DNA from: Aestuariibacter sp. GS-14
GTDB lineage: Bacteria; Pseudomonadota; Gammaproteobacteria; Enterobacterales; Alteromonadaceae
Assembly (NCBI RefSeq): GCF_006494365.1
Contig: NZ_VHIP01000002.1
Coordinates: forward strand, 558,001-622,000
Length of the DNA: 64,000 nucleotides
Direction of reading: 5' to 3'
Part shown: piece by piece, positions 27,209 to 36,818 of the stretch
Numbering within the stretch: the stretch's first letter is position 1
Layout of the letters: each line of letters begins with the position of its first letter
Notes under the pieces: model-generated
What the model was told of the DNA's origin: nothing
The model's database searches: none
What the model saw: the letters and a program-made list of their open reading frames with translations, nothing else
Program-made: the position numbers and the translations under genes

Positions 27209-28831
27209 AGGCGGCTCTGTTAGCGCATCCGTGATTTGCGGATATTGCTGTAGCAACTGCGCATAACGGCGTTGATTATTGGCAGACAGCGACTGTGCCA
27301 GCACACTTTTTACTAACTCGGTAAGGGTGAGTGCGCGGTAGCTGTTTGCACCATGAATTAACATGGTTTGCAGCATGTTCAATAGAAATGCCGGTTCGTC
27401 AGGGGTTAATTGTAATGCGCGGTAAAACGCTGCCATAGCCTCTACATGCTGCTTTTTCACAAACAGTTGCTGTCCCAATTCGTTGTAATGTTCTGCCCGT
27501 TTAGCTGCTAACCCAGTGTCCTGCTCGGCAGTGAGCATTCGGGTTTGTAGTGTTTGTTGTTCTGCGGGCATTTCACCAAGTTCGGTTTTACCTCTGGCCA
27601 ATTCCAGCATCTGGATCGCGCGTTTTTCGTCACCTAAAGAGCTGGCAACACGAGCGGCAATGATTAACGTATTGGCGGAGCTGCGTTGATAGGCATTCAT
27701 GTGCTCGCGACCAACAATTTCTTGCGCTTTACCTAATTGATTTTCCATTACGTAACTGTAAGCCAACAAGTAATCATGGCGTTGTTGCACTTGTAAATCA
27801 GATTGACTGCGCGCGGCAACGCCCATAAGTTTTCGCGCCTGACTCAGGCTTTCTTCGCGATGATTATAGGGACTCTGCTGGGCAATACTCAGGTAAAACT
27901 CAGCCAGTTCAAACGTAAATTCATCAAAGCGTTCTTTCGTTGAGCGGTTGTATTCCCGTTTCTTTTGCAGTAAATCAATACTTTCTATAATGCGATTTTG
28001 CTTCTGGTACGTCATGGTTTTTAACCGCGTAGCAGGCAAACTTAACTCGCTGTCCTGAATGTGATCTAAAAAGTACTCTGCTTTTTCATATGCCGCTTGC
28101 TCGAACGACAAGCAGGCAAGCCATTCAAATGCCTTATCACGGGTAAGTAGGGTCTCCAGCATATCGTCCAGACTGGCATGACACGCCGACCAGTCACCCG
28201 TCTGATAATGGCATTTTAGTTTGCCCCATTGCGCCCACAATACCTTGTTTGACTGAGCGAGGGTCGCCTCATAAATGGTGAGTGCTGCGGCATAATCTCC
28301 TTTTTGTAAAAGCAACCGCGCACGGAGTTTATCCAAATCCGTCGCCACCCGAGGCGGCAGGGGAGTGCCGTTATGCTTTTCCAGCGTAGTAATGGCTGCT
28401 GCAATATTGCCTTCATCCATATAGCGCAAGGCCGTTGCAGCAAATTTACGGTACTCCAGGTAGTGATTAATTCCACGGTGCAGGGCGTTAATGGTATAAG
28501 GTTTAAGCAGTAACAGATCCGGATGCGTATCGATAATTTGGCCGATGGTTTGTGGCAGGCGATCTGCTGTGATAAAGACTATGCCAGTACTAGGTTGGAT
28601 AAATTCGGATTGCCGAAGTATCTGAACCCACTCCACGCCATTGCGTCTTTGACCCAGATGAAAATCAAAAATAAGTAATTCGAAATTTTGTTTCTTCAGC
28701 GCATTTTTCAGTTCTGTACCGGTACTGAAACTACTTACCTCCAGATTACCCAATACAATTAAATGACTGCGGATCGTTGCCCGGGCTGTGGCATTGTCTT
28801 CAATAATGGCAACGCGGAGTCGTTGGCTCAT
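27182..28831 (-). CDS. Response regulator with receiver domain and TPR repeats
   Basis: A 549-residue protein. Residues 1-125 are a receiver domain with the acidic pair in IIEDN, phospho-accepting Asp in LLIFDFHLG, FITAD (Thr switch) and conserved Lys in LLLLKPY. The rest is helical with several tetratricopeptide repeats (for example near 170-240 and YNELGQQLFVKKQHVEAMAAFYRALQLTP around 455-485). No DNA-binding or enzyme domain follows, so output is probably by protein binding. No histidine kinase adjoins. A second protein of the same design lies at 50476-52149. Its 3' end overlaps the convergent dehydrogenase by 27 bases. Confidence 0.85.
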   Translation of the reverse strand: MSQRLRVAIIEDNATARATIRSHLIVLGNLEVSSFSTGTELKNALKKQNFELLIFDFHLGQRRNGVEWVQILRQSEFIQPSTGIVFITADRLPQTIGQIIDTHPDLLLLKPYTINALHRGINHYLEYRKFAATALRYMDEGNIAAAITTLEKHNGTPLPPRVATDLDKLRARLLLQKGDYAAALTIYEATLAQSNKVLWAQWGKLKCHYQTGDWSACHASLDDMLETLLTRDKAFEWLACLSFEQAAYEKAEYFLDHIQDSELSLPATRLKTMTYQKQNRIIESIDLLQKKREYNRSTKERFDEFTFELAEFYLSIAQQSPYNHREESLSQARKLMGVAARSQSDLQVQQRHDYLLAYSYVMENQLGKAQEIVGREHMNAYQRSSANTLIIAARVASSLGDEKRAIQMLELARGKTELGEMPAEQQTLQTRMLTAEQDTGLAAKRAEHYNELGQQLFVKKQHVEAMAAFYRALQLTPDEPAFLLNMLQTMLIHGANSYRALTLTELVKSVLAQSLSANNQRRYAQLLQQYPQITDALTEPPLFNAGEPG

Positions 28832-29060
28832 CGGTTAGCCCTGCAAGTGCAACGTCACAATGACATGAAAAATACTGACTACCACAGAACCCACAAGAAT
28901 TTCCTTTGCTACATCAATACGCTAAGCATAACAGGCACAACTTCACTTAGCACGTACCGAATGGCCACAGTGGTGTAATCATAGCTAAATACCAACGAAA
29001 AATAACCTTTATGTCACAATAAATTTACAAGGGGGAGGGCAAATTTTAAGAGCTTACGTT

Positions 29061-29095
29061 TACGTTAACGTATGGTTGGTATAGCGTTAACGTAC
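29061..29095 (+). promoter_or_regulatory. Twin palindromic operators of the valine degradation operon (LiuR-like)
   Basis: TACGTTAACGTA (29061-29072) is a perfect palindrome, and GCGTTAACGTAC (29084-29095) repeats its CGTTAACG core. The two cores are centred 22 bases apart, about two helix turns. A partial third copy (TTACGTTTACG) lies just upstream. ACGT-N-ACGT symmetry resembles the sites of LiuR, the MerR-family regulator of branched-chain amino acid breakdown in gammaproteobacteria. They end 24 bases before the mmsA start. Confidence 0.65.
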
Positions 29096-29118
29096 TCTAC
29101 ACAGTTACCGAGAAAGTG

Positions 29119-30609
29119 ATGAAACAGGTTCCTCTTTTAATTAATGGCAACATGGTTGCCTCTCAAACCACTCAATTTATAGATGTAACGAATCCCGCCA
29201 ATGGCGACGTCATTGCCCGCACACCGGTGACTACCAACGCTGAAATGCAGCAAGCGCTAAGTGCAGCAAAAAAAGCATTTGAAACATGGCGCCACGTGCC
29301 GGTAACTGAACGCGCCCGTATCATGATGCGTTATCAGGCTATTTTAAAGCGCGACCAAAAGCGCATTGCCACCGTGTTGGCTGAGGAGACAGGTAAAGTA
29401 TTCGACGACGCTATGGGTGATGTATGGCGTGGCATTGAAGTGGTTGAGCAAGCCATGAATGCGCCAAGTCTGATGATGGGTGAAACCGTTGAGAACGTGG
29501 CCCGTGGCATCGACACCTGCAGCTTTATTCAGCCCATTGGTGTGTGTGCTGGTATTACTCCCTTTAACTTCCCGGCCATGATCCCGTTGTGGATGTTTCC
29601 GCTGGCTATTGTATGCGGCAATACTTTTATTCTTAAACCGTCCGAGCAGGACCCGCTCACGCCCATGCTACTGGCAGAACTGTTTATTGAAGCGGGCGCG
29701 CCTGCTGGTGTGCTTAATGTAGTGCATGGCGGCAAAGAACAAGTGGATACCCTGTTACATCACCCTGATATCGCAGCTGTATCCTTTGTCGGGTCGGTAC
29801 CTGTTGGCCAGTATATTTACCGCACCGCAACGGAAAACCTCAAACGTGCACAGTGTTTTGCTGGCGCTAAAAACCACACAGTGGTGATGCCCGACGCGAA
29901 CAAACAGCACGTTATCAATAATCTGGTTGGTGCTTCTGTAGGCGCAGCTGGCCAGCGCTGTATGGCAATTTCGGTTGCTGTGTTTGTAGGCAGTGCGCAG
30001 GAGTGGATTGAAGAACTGGCACAGCAGATCAGCAAGGTTACACCGGGTGTATGGAACGACGACAAGGCAGGCTTTGGACCAATTATCAGTGCGGCTGCCA
30101 AACACCGCGTGCTGGATTTAATTGCCTCGGGTAAAGCACAAGGCGCGACGTGTCTGGTTGATGGAAGTGAATTCACAGTAAAAGGGTTGGAGAACGGCCA
30201 TTGGATTGGACCTACGGTATTCAAAGACGTGACAACGGATATGCGTATTTATCAGGAAGAAATCTTTGGTCCGGTATTGTGCTGCATGTGTGTTGATACG
30301 TTAGAAGAAGCGCTCGCGCTGGTTAACAGCAATCCCTATGGCAATGGTACCTCTATATTTACCGCCAGCGGCGCAGCAGCGCGTAAGTATCAGTCGGAAG
30401 TGACAGTAGGACAGGTGGGGATTAATGTGCCTATTCCGGTTCCACTGCCATTCTTTTCGTTTACCGGCTGGAAAAACTCATTCTTTGGCGATTTGCATGC
30501 CTATGGTAAGCAAGCTGTGCGGTTCTACACAGAAACCAAAACGGTAACGTCGCGCTGGCCTGAGCAGGACATCCCAAGTGGTCCGAACATGACCATTAAC
30601 TTGCGCTAA
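29119..30609 (+). CDS. mmsA: Methylmalonate-semialdehyde dehydrogenase (CoA-acylating)
   Basis: A 496-residue aldehyde dehydrogenase of the MMSDH type, the last step of valine breakdown, giving propionyl-CoA from (methyl)malonate semialdehyde. Diagnostic segments are [33 protein letters not shown] and GQRCMA with the catalytic Cys281; the [11 protein letters not shown] near the C-terminus is specific to MMSDH. The ATG at 29119 has GAGA five bases upstream; a GTG at 29116 is in frame directly before it. It heads a four-gene operon (gaps of 11, 8 and 2 bases) behind the twin palindromes. Confidence 0.93.
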   Translation: MKQVPLLINGNMVASQTTQFIDVTNPANGDVIARTPVTTNAEMQQALSAAKKAFETWRHVPVTERARIMMRYQAILKRDQKRIATVLAEETGKVFDDAMGDVWRGIEVVEQAMNAPSLMMGETVENVARGIDTCSFIQPIGVCAGITPFNFPAMIPLWMFPLAIVCGNTFILKPSEQDPLTPMLLAELFIEAGAPAGVLNVVHGGKEQVDTLLHHPDIAAVSFVGSVPVGQYIYRTATENLKRAQCFAGAKNHTVVMPDANKQHVINNLVGASVGAAGQRCMAISVAVFVGSAQEWIEELAQQISKVTPGVWNDDKAGFGPIISAAAKHRVLDLIASGKAQGATCLVDGSEFTVKGLENGHWIGPTVFKDVTTDMRIYQEEIFGPVLCCMCVDTLEEALALVNSNPYGNGTSIFTASGAAARKYQSEVTVGQVGINVPIPVPLPFFSFTGWKNSFFGDLHAYGKQAVRFYTETKTVTSRWPEQDIPSGPNMTINLR

Positions 30610-30620
30610 AGGGGACGCCA

Positions 30621-31775
30621 ATGAACTTTAATATGACCGAAGACCAACAGGCCTTTGCCGATGTTGCAAAGCAGTTTGCCATGCAGGAACTTGCGCCTTT
30701 TGCCGCGCAGTGGGACAGGGAACACACGTTTCCCATCGACACTATTCGCAAGGCGGGCGAACTGGGTTTTTGTGGACTTTACACCCCTGAATCAGACGGT
30801 GGCCTGGGATTAAGCAGACTGGATTCCTCCATTATTTTTGAGCAGTTGTCGATGGGATGTACCACAACGACGGCCATGCTCACAATACACAATATGGCCA
30901 CCTGGATGATCGCTAGCTGGGGCACTGAAAGTATTAAATCGCATTGGTTGCCCGGTTTAGTGACTGGCGAACAGCTAGCCTCGTATTGCCTTACTGAACC
31001 CGGTGCAGGTTCGGACGCGGCCAGTTTATCAACCAAGGCCGAAAAAACCGATGCAGGTTATCGCCTGAATGGCAGTAAAGTGTTTATTTCCGGCGCGGGT
31101 GAAACCGACGTATTGGTAGTGATGGCGAGAACGTCCAACGACGGAGCCAAGGGCATTTCTGCGTTTGTGGTACCCGCGAATTCACCGGGTATTATATATG
31201 GTAAGCCAGAAGAAAAAATGGGCTGGAATGCACAGCCAACCCGGATGATCACGTTCGACAACGTGGAAATTAGTCATGCCAGCCTGTTGGGTGAACATGG
31301 CCAGGGGTTTACTTTTGCCATGAAAGGTCTGGACGGTGGTCGCATTAATATTGCCACTTGTTCGGTTGGCACGGCGCAGCAGGCACTGGACACTGCGCGT
31401 GACTACATGCTTGAGCGCAAACAGTTCGGTAAACCGCTGGCGGCGTTCCAGGCACTGCAATTTAAACTGGCCGATATGAACACCGAATTAGTGGCTGCCC
31501 GTCAGTTAGTGCGGATGGCAGCGGCTAAACTGGATGAAAATGATCCGCAAAAAACGGCCTATTGCGCCATGGCAAAACGATTTGCCACTGATGTGGGATT
31601 TAAGGTGTGTAACGAAGCGCTGCAAATTCACGGTGGCTATGGCTATATCAAGGAATATCCACTGGAGCGTCATATGCGTGATGTGCGTGTCCATCAGATC
31701 CTGGAAGGCACTAATGAAATTATGCGCCTGATCATCAGCCGGCAAATCCTGCAGGAAGGCAGTCAGATTCTTTAG
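30621..31775 (+). CDS. Acyl-CoA dehydrogenase (probable isobutyryl-CoA dehydrogenase)
   Basis: A 384-residue flavoprotein of the short/branched-chain acyl-CoA dehydrogenase family. FAD-binding stretches CLTEPGAGSDA and AYCAMAKRFATDVGF are present, and the catalytic base is the Glu of ILEGTNEIMR near the C-terminus, the position used in short-chain enzymes. Context between mmsA and the 3-hydroxyisobutyryl-CoA hydrolase gene indicates isobutyryl-CoA to methacrylyl-CoA. AGGGGA precedes the ATG. Normal length, no oddity. Confidence 0.9.
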   Translation: MNFNMTEDQQAFADVAKQFAMQELAPFAAQWDREHTFPIDTIRKAGELGFCGLYTPESDGGLGLSRLDSSIIFEQLSMGCTTTTAMLTIHNMATWMIASWGTESIKSHWLPGLVTGEQLASYCLTEPGAGSDAASLSTKAEKTDAGYRLNGSKVFISGAGETDVLVVMARTSNDGAKGISAFVVPANSPGIIYGKPEEKMGWNAQPTRMITFDNVEISHASLLGEHGQGFTFAMKGLDGGRINIATCSVGTAQQALDTARDYMLERKQFGKPLAAFQALQFKLADMNTELVAARQLVRMAAAKLDENDPQKTAYCAMAKRFATDVGFKVCNEALQIHGGYGYIKEYPLERHMRDVRVHQILEGTNEIMRLIISRQILQEGSQIL

Positions 31776-31783
31776 GAGCCAGT

Positions 31784-32899
31784 ATGACCGACAAGCTCAA
31801 TGTAAAACGTCTGCCCGCCGCGTCTGGTGGCGATGTGGGCATACTTACGCTGAACAAACCCAAGGCATTAAATGCCTTGGATTTGGATATGGCTAAAGCC
31901 CTGTATGCACAGTTAACCGACTGGCAACACGACGACAGCATTGTGATGGTATTGTTGGCCAGTGAAGGCGAAAAAGCCTTCTGTGCTGGCGGTGACATCG
32001 TTTCGATGTATCAGGCCATGCAGGAGCAGCAACATCAGGTACCGGATTTTCTGGCAGACTTTTTTGCCCGCGAATACGAGCTGGATTATTTGATCCACCG
32101 TTACGGTAAACCCATTGCTGTGTGGGGCGCTGGGATCGTGATGGGCGGCGGAATAGGGTTGTTGGCGGGTGCCAGTCATCGCATTCTGACGCCATCTTCC
32201 CGGTTAGCCATGCCTGAAATTACCATTGGTTTATATCCTGATGTGGGAGCGAGCTTTTTTCTGCCACGTGCACCGGGCAAAACAGGGCTATTCCTGGGGT
32301 TAACCGGGGCGTCAGTGAATGCCACGGATGGCCTGTATGTAGGTTTAGGTGATTACCTGTTGGCAGACGACGCCTTTGATGATTTTTGTGATGCACTGGA
32401 AGCGCAGCATTGGGTTGCAGGCGATGCGCACAATCAACTCACAGCGTTATGCGCCCGGTTTGAGTTAAGTAAACACACCTGGCCAACCGGTAAATTAGCG
32501 GCCTGGCAGCCTGTAATTGATGAACTGCTATCCGAGTGCACCAGTGCCAGTGACGCCGTTGAGGCTATCCTTCAGTGCAATAATAAAGACGACAATTGGT
32601 TTGTTCGCGCCCAACAAGGGTTGGCTGCGGGTTCACCTATCACTATGCATTTGGTGTGGGAACAGTGTAAACGCGGTGCCGACATGTCACTGGAAGCCTG
32701 TTTTCAAATGGAATTAGTGATGTCGTGCCGTTGTGGTGAATCTGGCGAATTTGCGGAAGGTGTCAGGGCACTACTTATCGACAAGGACAAACAGCCAAAA
32801 TGGTTGTTTAACTCGGTAGATGACGTACCTGAAGCCGTCATTACACAGCATTTTACCAGTCCATGGTTACAACACCCCCTGGCAGGTTTAGGAGAATAA
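31784..32899 (+). CDS. 3-Hydroxyisobutyryl-CoA hydrolase (crotonase family)
   Basis: A 371-residue crotonase-fold enzyme with the features that separate HIBCH from simple hydratases: KAFCAGGDIVSMY, GAGIVMGGGIGLLAGASHRI, MPEITIGLYPDVGASFFLPR and the long C-terminal extension. It hydrolyses 3-hydroxyisobutyryl-CoA to the free acid in valine catabolism. It starts eight bases after the acyl-CoA dehydrogenase gene. The methacrylyl-CoA hydratase that usually lies between these two genes is absent. Confidence 0.9.
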   Translation: MTDKLNVKRLPAASGGDVGILTLNKPKALNALDLDMAKALYAQLTDWQHDDSIVMVLLASEGEKAFCAGGDIVSMYQAMQEQQHQVPDFLADFFAREYELDYLIHRYGKPIAVWGAGIVMGGGIGLLAGASHRILTPSSRLAMPEITIGLYPDVGASFFLPRAPGKTGLFLGLTGASVNATDGLYVGLGDYLLADDAFDDFCDALEAQHWVAGDAHNQLTALCARFELSKHTWPTGKLAAWQPVIDELLSECTSASDAVEAILQCNNKDDNWFVRAQQGLAAGSPITMHLVWEQCKRGADMSLEACFQMELVMSCRCGESGEFAEGVRALLIDKDKQPKWLFNSVDDVPEAVITQHFTSPWLQHPLAGLGE

Positions 32900-32901
32900 C
32901 A

Positions 32902-33789
32902 ATGACAAATATTGCGTTTATCGGTTTGGGCAACATGGGTGGCCCAATGGCAGCCAATTTAGTGAGAAAAGGTGAATCCGTTACCGTATACGATCTGGTT
33001 CCCGATGCCGTTAAATTACTCGAGGAAAAGGGCGCTATGGCTGCCGGTAGTCCTCAGGAGGCGGTGAAAAATGCCGATGTGGTGGTAACCATGCTGCCCG
33101 CGGCCCAACATGTTAAATCGCTGTACCTGGGTGACGACGGCCTGATTGCGCATGCCAAAACCGGTGCACTGTTTATTGATTGCAGCACCATAGATGCACA
33201 AAGTGCCAAACAGGTGGGCACCGCCGCAGTAAATGCTGGTTTTGCGTTTATTGACGCTCCCGTTTCAGGCGGTGTGGCTGGCGCTGCAGCGGGTACGCTG
33301 ACCTTTATCATGGGCGGCGATGACGCGTCTGTTGTGCGCGCTAAACCCATTCTGAAACACATGGGCGCAAATCTGTTCCACGCAGGTAGTCTAGGCGCAG
33401 GGCAAATTGCCAAGTTGTGTAATAACATGTTGTTGTCGGTACTAATGACCGGTACCTCTGAAGCACTACAGCTTGCAATAGCCAACGGGCTGGATCCCAA
33501 AGTGATGTCAGATATTATGTTACAAAGTTCAGGGTGTAACTGGACCCTGCAAAAATACAATCCTTGCCCGAATGTGATGGAAAATGTGCCTTCGAGTAAT
33601 CAGTACCAGGGCGGCTTTATGGTGAAGCTGATGAATAAAGATTTGAGTCTGGCGATGGAAGCTGCGCAGCAGGTGGGGGCGTCTACACCCATGGCGGCCG
33701 CAGCACAGGCGTTGTACCGCATGCATCAGTTAAAGGGCAATGCCGATCGCGATTTCTCCAGCATTTTTGAATTGCTCGGCAAAGCATAG
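32902..33789 (+). CDS. mmsB: 3-Hydroxyisobutyrate dehydrogenase
   Basis: A 295-residue NAD-dependent dehydrogenase. It has IAFIGLGNMGGPMAANL, DAPVSGGVAGAAAGTLTFIMGG and the catalytic-Lys GQIAKLCNNMLL; the segment NPCPNVMENVPSSNQYQGGF is typical of true 3-hydroxyisobutyrate dehydrogenases and not of the paralogue at 26.3 kb. It makes methylmalonate semialdehyde, the substrate of MmsA. The ATG at 32902 has GGAG seven bases upstream, two bases behind the hydrolase gene. Last gene of the operon. Confidence 0.92.
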   Translation: MTNIAFIGLGNMGGPMAANLVRKGESVTVYDLVPDAVKLLEEKGAMAAGSPQEAVKNADVVVTMLPAAQHVKSLYLGDDGLIAHAKTGALFIDCSTIDAQSAKQVGTAAVNAGFAFIDAPVSGGVAGAAAGTLTFIMGGDDASVVRAKPILKHMGANLFHAGSLGAGQIAKLCNNMLLSVLMTGTSEALQLAIANGLDPKVMSDIMLQSSGCNWTLQKYNPCPNVMENVPSSNQYQGGFMVKLMNKDLSLAMEAAQQVGASTPMAAAAQALYRMHQLKGNADRDFSSIFELLGKA

Positions 33790-33809
33790 GTTTTACCTCT
33801 CTAAACAAC

Positions 33810-33837
33810 ACACCCGGGCGGCGTCTTGCCCGGGTGT
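33810..33837 (+). terminator. Hairpin at the end of the valine operon
   Basis: ACACCCGGGC and GCCCGGGTGT form a ten-base GC-rich stem with an eight-base loop, 21 bases after the mmsB stop. Only a weak T-rich run (ACCTTC) follows, so termination may be partial or helped by Rho. Confidence 0.7.
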
Positions 33838-33991
33838 ACCTTCATCATGCTCCTGTTTTTCTTATCACGCACTCACAGATATAGGCTATTGGTCTGACGA
33901 GTGTTGACAATTTGTTCACATGTTATACTTTAGTCGTGTAGTAACGAAATATTTAACGCAATGAATGTGTTGTTCACTTAGGAGTAGTGGA

Positions 33992-35218
33992 ATGAAAGTT
34001 ACCCCATCCCGCCTGGCTGTTGGCCTGGCACTTATCACTGCCGGTTGTTTCTCTCAGGCTTACGGTGCATCGGTTACCGACAGTTACAAACAATACCAGA
34101 TTGCCTCTGCACAGGGTGATGTTCAGCAAGCGTTGGTTTATGCAAAAGCGGCCTTTGAACAGGGCCAGGCAGCCTATGCTCAGGAACCAGAAAATCGGCT
34201 CAACCTTAACTACAACTTAGCACTGGCGTATGCCAATGCGGGAAAAACTGAGCAAGCTATTGAACAGTTTAACAACGTGGTTGAACAAAGCGAAAGCGTG
34301 TTTGGCAAACACCACTTACGCACGGTTGCCGCCAAATTAGAGCTGGCCAAACTGTATACGTCACCGGATAACGGTTTAAGACAATCCACTGCGATACACA
34401 AGTACAATCAGATATCACGTGAACTGTTAGAAGGCCTCGATGAGTCAGCAGCTGCGCATCCGGATGATGCTGCTCAGTTGTATTACCTCGTTGTTACCCG
34501 GTTATTGAGCACCAATACACCGCTGATTTCAAAGTCCGGTGCAATAGAAATCGCTGAGCGTGGCTTTGCATTAGCAATAACCCATTGGGGCGAGCAGGAC
34601 ACCCGCACGCTGGATCAGGCATTTATACTCGGTAAACGGTTGTTTTCTAGTCGCGACTTTAGCAAAGCGGCATTGTATTTAAACACAGTGGCAACAACGT
34701 TGGATAACCACCTGGCTTACAGTCACCCATGGAGTTTGCAGGCTCATGCAATGCTTTCGGTGTGTTACGAGCAAAACGGTAATGCCCAACTGGCGTCTTA
34801 TCACAGCGATAAAATTCAGCAGATGACGCCCTGGAGTGAACATCAGGATCCATTGCCATTAATGCGCCAAAGCCCCGGTTACCCCCATGGAGCTGACCGC
34901 ACACGGGATGACGCCACAGTAACGGTGAGTTTTGATTTGAATGAAAAAGGCGAAGTCGTTAATGCAAGCATCGTGAATATAGACGGTAGTCGCTATTTCG
35001 GAGACAGTGCGTTAGAAGCCGTTAAACAATGGCGATATGCGCCGCAAATTAAAGATGGACAGGCTGTTGCTGCGAAGGGACTCACAGTCGATGTCGACTT
35101 TGCAGGCCAGTCTTTTTATGCGTTAAATAACATCGACTGGGAACTGGGTTATCATCGCCGCGATGATTTATTTGACAGCGCAGCGTATCGCGTTGTGAAA
35201 AAAGACTCAGCCAAATAA
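33992..35218 (+). CDS. Exported TPR protein with a TonB C-terminal domain
   Basis: A 408-residue protein. It has a signal peptide (LALITAGCFSQAYGA), then helical repeats of the tetratricopeptide type (LNLNYNLALAYANAGKTEQAIEQFNNV, residues ~65-95), and at ~305-385 a TonB-like C-terminal fold: TVSFDLNEKGEVVNASIVN, FGDSALEAVKQWRYAP. This is not an energy transducer of the usual kind, since it lacks the N-terminal helix anchored by ExbB and a proline-rich stretch; such proteins are found singly in Alteromonadales. GGAG lies seven bases before the ATG at 33992. Function unknown; probably periplasmic. Ends at a strong terminator. Confidence 0.78.
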   Translation: MKVTPSRLAVGLALITAGCFSQAYGASVTDSYKQYQIASAQGDVQQALVYAKAAFEQGQAAYAQEPENRLNLNYNLALAYANAGKTEQAIEQFNNVVEQSESVFGKHHLRTVAAKLELAKLYTSPDNGLRQSTAIHKYNQISRELLEGLDESAAAHPDDAAQLYYLVVTRLLSTNTPLISKSGAIEIAERGFALAITHWGEQDTRTLDQAFILGKRLFSSRDFSKAALYLNTVATTLDNHLAYSHPWSLQAHAMLSVCYEQNGNAQLASYHSDKIQQMTPWSEHQDPLPLMRQSPGYPHGADRTRDDATVTVSFDLNEKGEVVNASIVNIDGSRYFGDSALEAVKQWRYAPQIKDGQAVAAKGLTVDVDFAGQSFYALNNIDWELGYHRRDDLFDSAAYRVVKKDSAK

Positions 35219-35242
35219 ACCATTTTTAAGCGAATACAAACC

Positions 35243-35272
35243 AAAACGGGACGCATAGCGTCCCGTTTTTTC
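35243..35272 (+). terminator. Terminator of the TPR/TonB-domain gene
   Basis: AAAACGGGACGC and GCGTCCCGTTTT form a perfect stem around ATA, with TTTT downstream. It also lies 25 bases beyond the stop of the convergent lapC gene and probably serves both. Confidence 0.93.
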
Positions 35273-35297
35273 TAATGTTGATCAGTACGTTAAATCG

Positions 35298-36812
35298 TTA
35301 CTGCATAAAGCGCGTTAAATGTTTAATGGCGCGGCTAAGTAAATCCACATTTAACGCTTGGTCGCTGCGCATATTGTTACTGATTTGGGTAATGTCGTAA
35401 CTGCCGTTGCTCAGCACCTCTATGCGTTGATCCCCGTATATAACAACGACTTTCTCTCCGGATGTACTCACCAGCCAATCGCGCTTGGGCGCAAGCAAAT
35501 TTTGCCCGGTAGAGTAAAAGCTCACGTCAGCAGCACATCCCAGTGCGTTTAACAGCGTGGGGGTTAAGTCTTCGTTACTGGCAAGGTTTGCTGTTACCGG
35601 CAAATTGGTGAACAGGCTGCCGGTTGGCGCACCATAACCCGTGGCAACCATCACCAGCGAGCGGGATAAATCCTGTTGTGCTAATAACGATGTAATGGTT
35701 TCTCCTGACACAAAAGCAATGGTCAGCGCTGCGCTATTCTCCAGGGAAGTGGCAAATTCTACAGCAGGGAATTGCTTTTTCCGGAAACGAATATCTTCAA
35801 CGTAAACCTGCGCCGAAACACCATAGGCTTTTGCTAACGCCAGAATAATTGGCGATTCCTGCAGTAGACTTTGCTGGTACAATTCCGGCACACCAAACAA
35901 GGTGCTGCTAATTAACCCTTCTGGCGAACTGGCCAGGGTAAAGAATTGTTCAATTTCGCGCAGGTCGGCATTTTTAACCGCAGTCTGAATATTTGCCTGG
36001 TCGGTTTGAACCAGCAGCAGAGCACTCTGACTTTCATCAATGGCGCAATATACAGGTGCAGACGGGTATGCAATCGTGTGAATGTCAGGCTCAAACTGCA
36101 GTTGTTTGCGCTGCTGATAGCGTTCGATATCCAGCAAACCATAACGCGACATGGTGGTTTTTGCTGTTGCCGGATAAGACAACGGAAACATATTGTCCTG
36201 TTTAATAATCGGCTGATACAGCTGTGCATCGGCCCACACGTGGATGGCATGACCCGATACAAAACACACCACAAAAAAGCTCACAACCGGGCGAGCAATA
36301 CGGTGGGTCATTAATCTGTCGATGCGCTTCCAAACCGCATTGGCCAGCATAAGCTGGAAGCCCAGCCAAATCACAAACAACAACAATAAATACAGCCATT
36401 GTTGCCAGTTGATAGTTAAAAATTCACTGGCCGCTTCAGACTTAATCAGGTTTGCAGAACTGTGTGTTAAATGAAATCCCGTACGGTTAAACAGCAACGC
36501 ATCGAATGCCAGTACCGCCAGGCCAAGCGCAGAAACCGCTGAAGCAATGGTTTTAATGGTGCGCTGTGACACGTCCAGATAGCACAAGGGCAGGATAAAA
36601 ATCACAAACCCAAAAAAGGTTAAAAACCCAATGTGACCAAACCAGTTGGCAAATAAATAAAACGTACCCAAGCCGGTACCCGGCGCAGGCGAGGACACTA
36701 CATAAACAGAGGCAATGATAATGGCGATAACAATGTTGGCTAACGCGAACCAGTGCCCCCAGTTAACCAGCTTGGTAACGCGTTGACGTCGTGGAGATTC
36801 CGCTAAAATCAT
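35298..36812 (-). CDS. lapC: LapC/YejM (PbgA) homologue with shortened periplasmic domain
   Basis: A 504-residue inner-membrane protein. The N-terminal ~190 residues carry five helices and match E. coli YejM closely (VNWGHWFALANIVIAI near the start; HVWADAQLYQPI and FPLSYPATAKTTM at the membrane boundary). In E. coli this protein links LPS level to LpxC turnover through LapB. The periplasmic sulfatase-like domain is present but short: 504 residues against 586, and typical metal-site motifs of alkaline-phosphatase-fold enzymes are not seen. The C-terminus still aligns with E. coli. It lies seven bases after yejL, in the order found in enterobacteria. Confidence 0.85.
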   Translation of the reverse strand: MILAESPRRQRVTKLVNWGHWFALANIVIAIIIASVYVVSSPAPGTGLGTFYLFANWFGHIGFLTFFGFVIFILPLCYLDVSQRTIKTIASAVSALGLAVLAFDALLFNRTGFHLTHSSANLIKSEAASEFLTINWQQWLYLLLLFVIWLGFQLMLANAVWKRIDRLMTHRIARPVVSFFVVCFVSGHAIHVWADAQLYQPIIKQDNMFPLSYPATAKTTMSRYGLLDIERYQQRKQLQFEPDIHTIAYPSAPVYCAIDESQSALLLVQTDQANIQTAVKNADLREIEQFFTLASSPEGLISSTLFGVPELYQQSLLQESPIILALAKAYGVSAQVYVEDIRFRKKQFPAVEFATSLENSAALTIAFVSGETITSLLAQQDLSRSLVMVATGYGAPTGSLFTNLPVTANLASNEDLTPTLLNALGCAADVSFYSTGQNLLAPKRDWLVSTSGEKVVVIYGDQRIEVLSNGSYDITQISNNMRSDQALNVDLLSRAIKHLTRFMQ

Positions 36813-36818
36813 GGTAGC

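Noticed and set aside
33990-35218. Reading the TPR protein as a TonB energy transducer
   Set aside because: The N-terminus is a cleavable-type signal peptide, there is no Pro-rich spacer and no exbBD genes adjoin.
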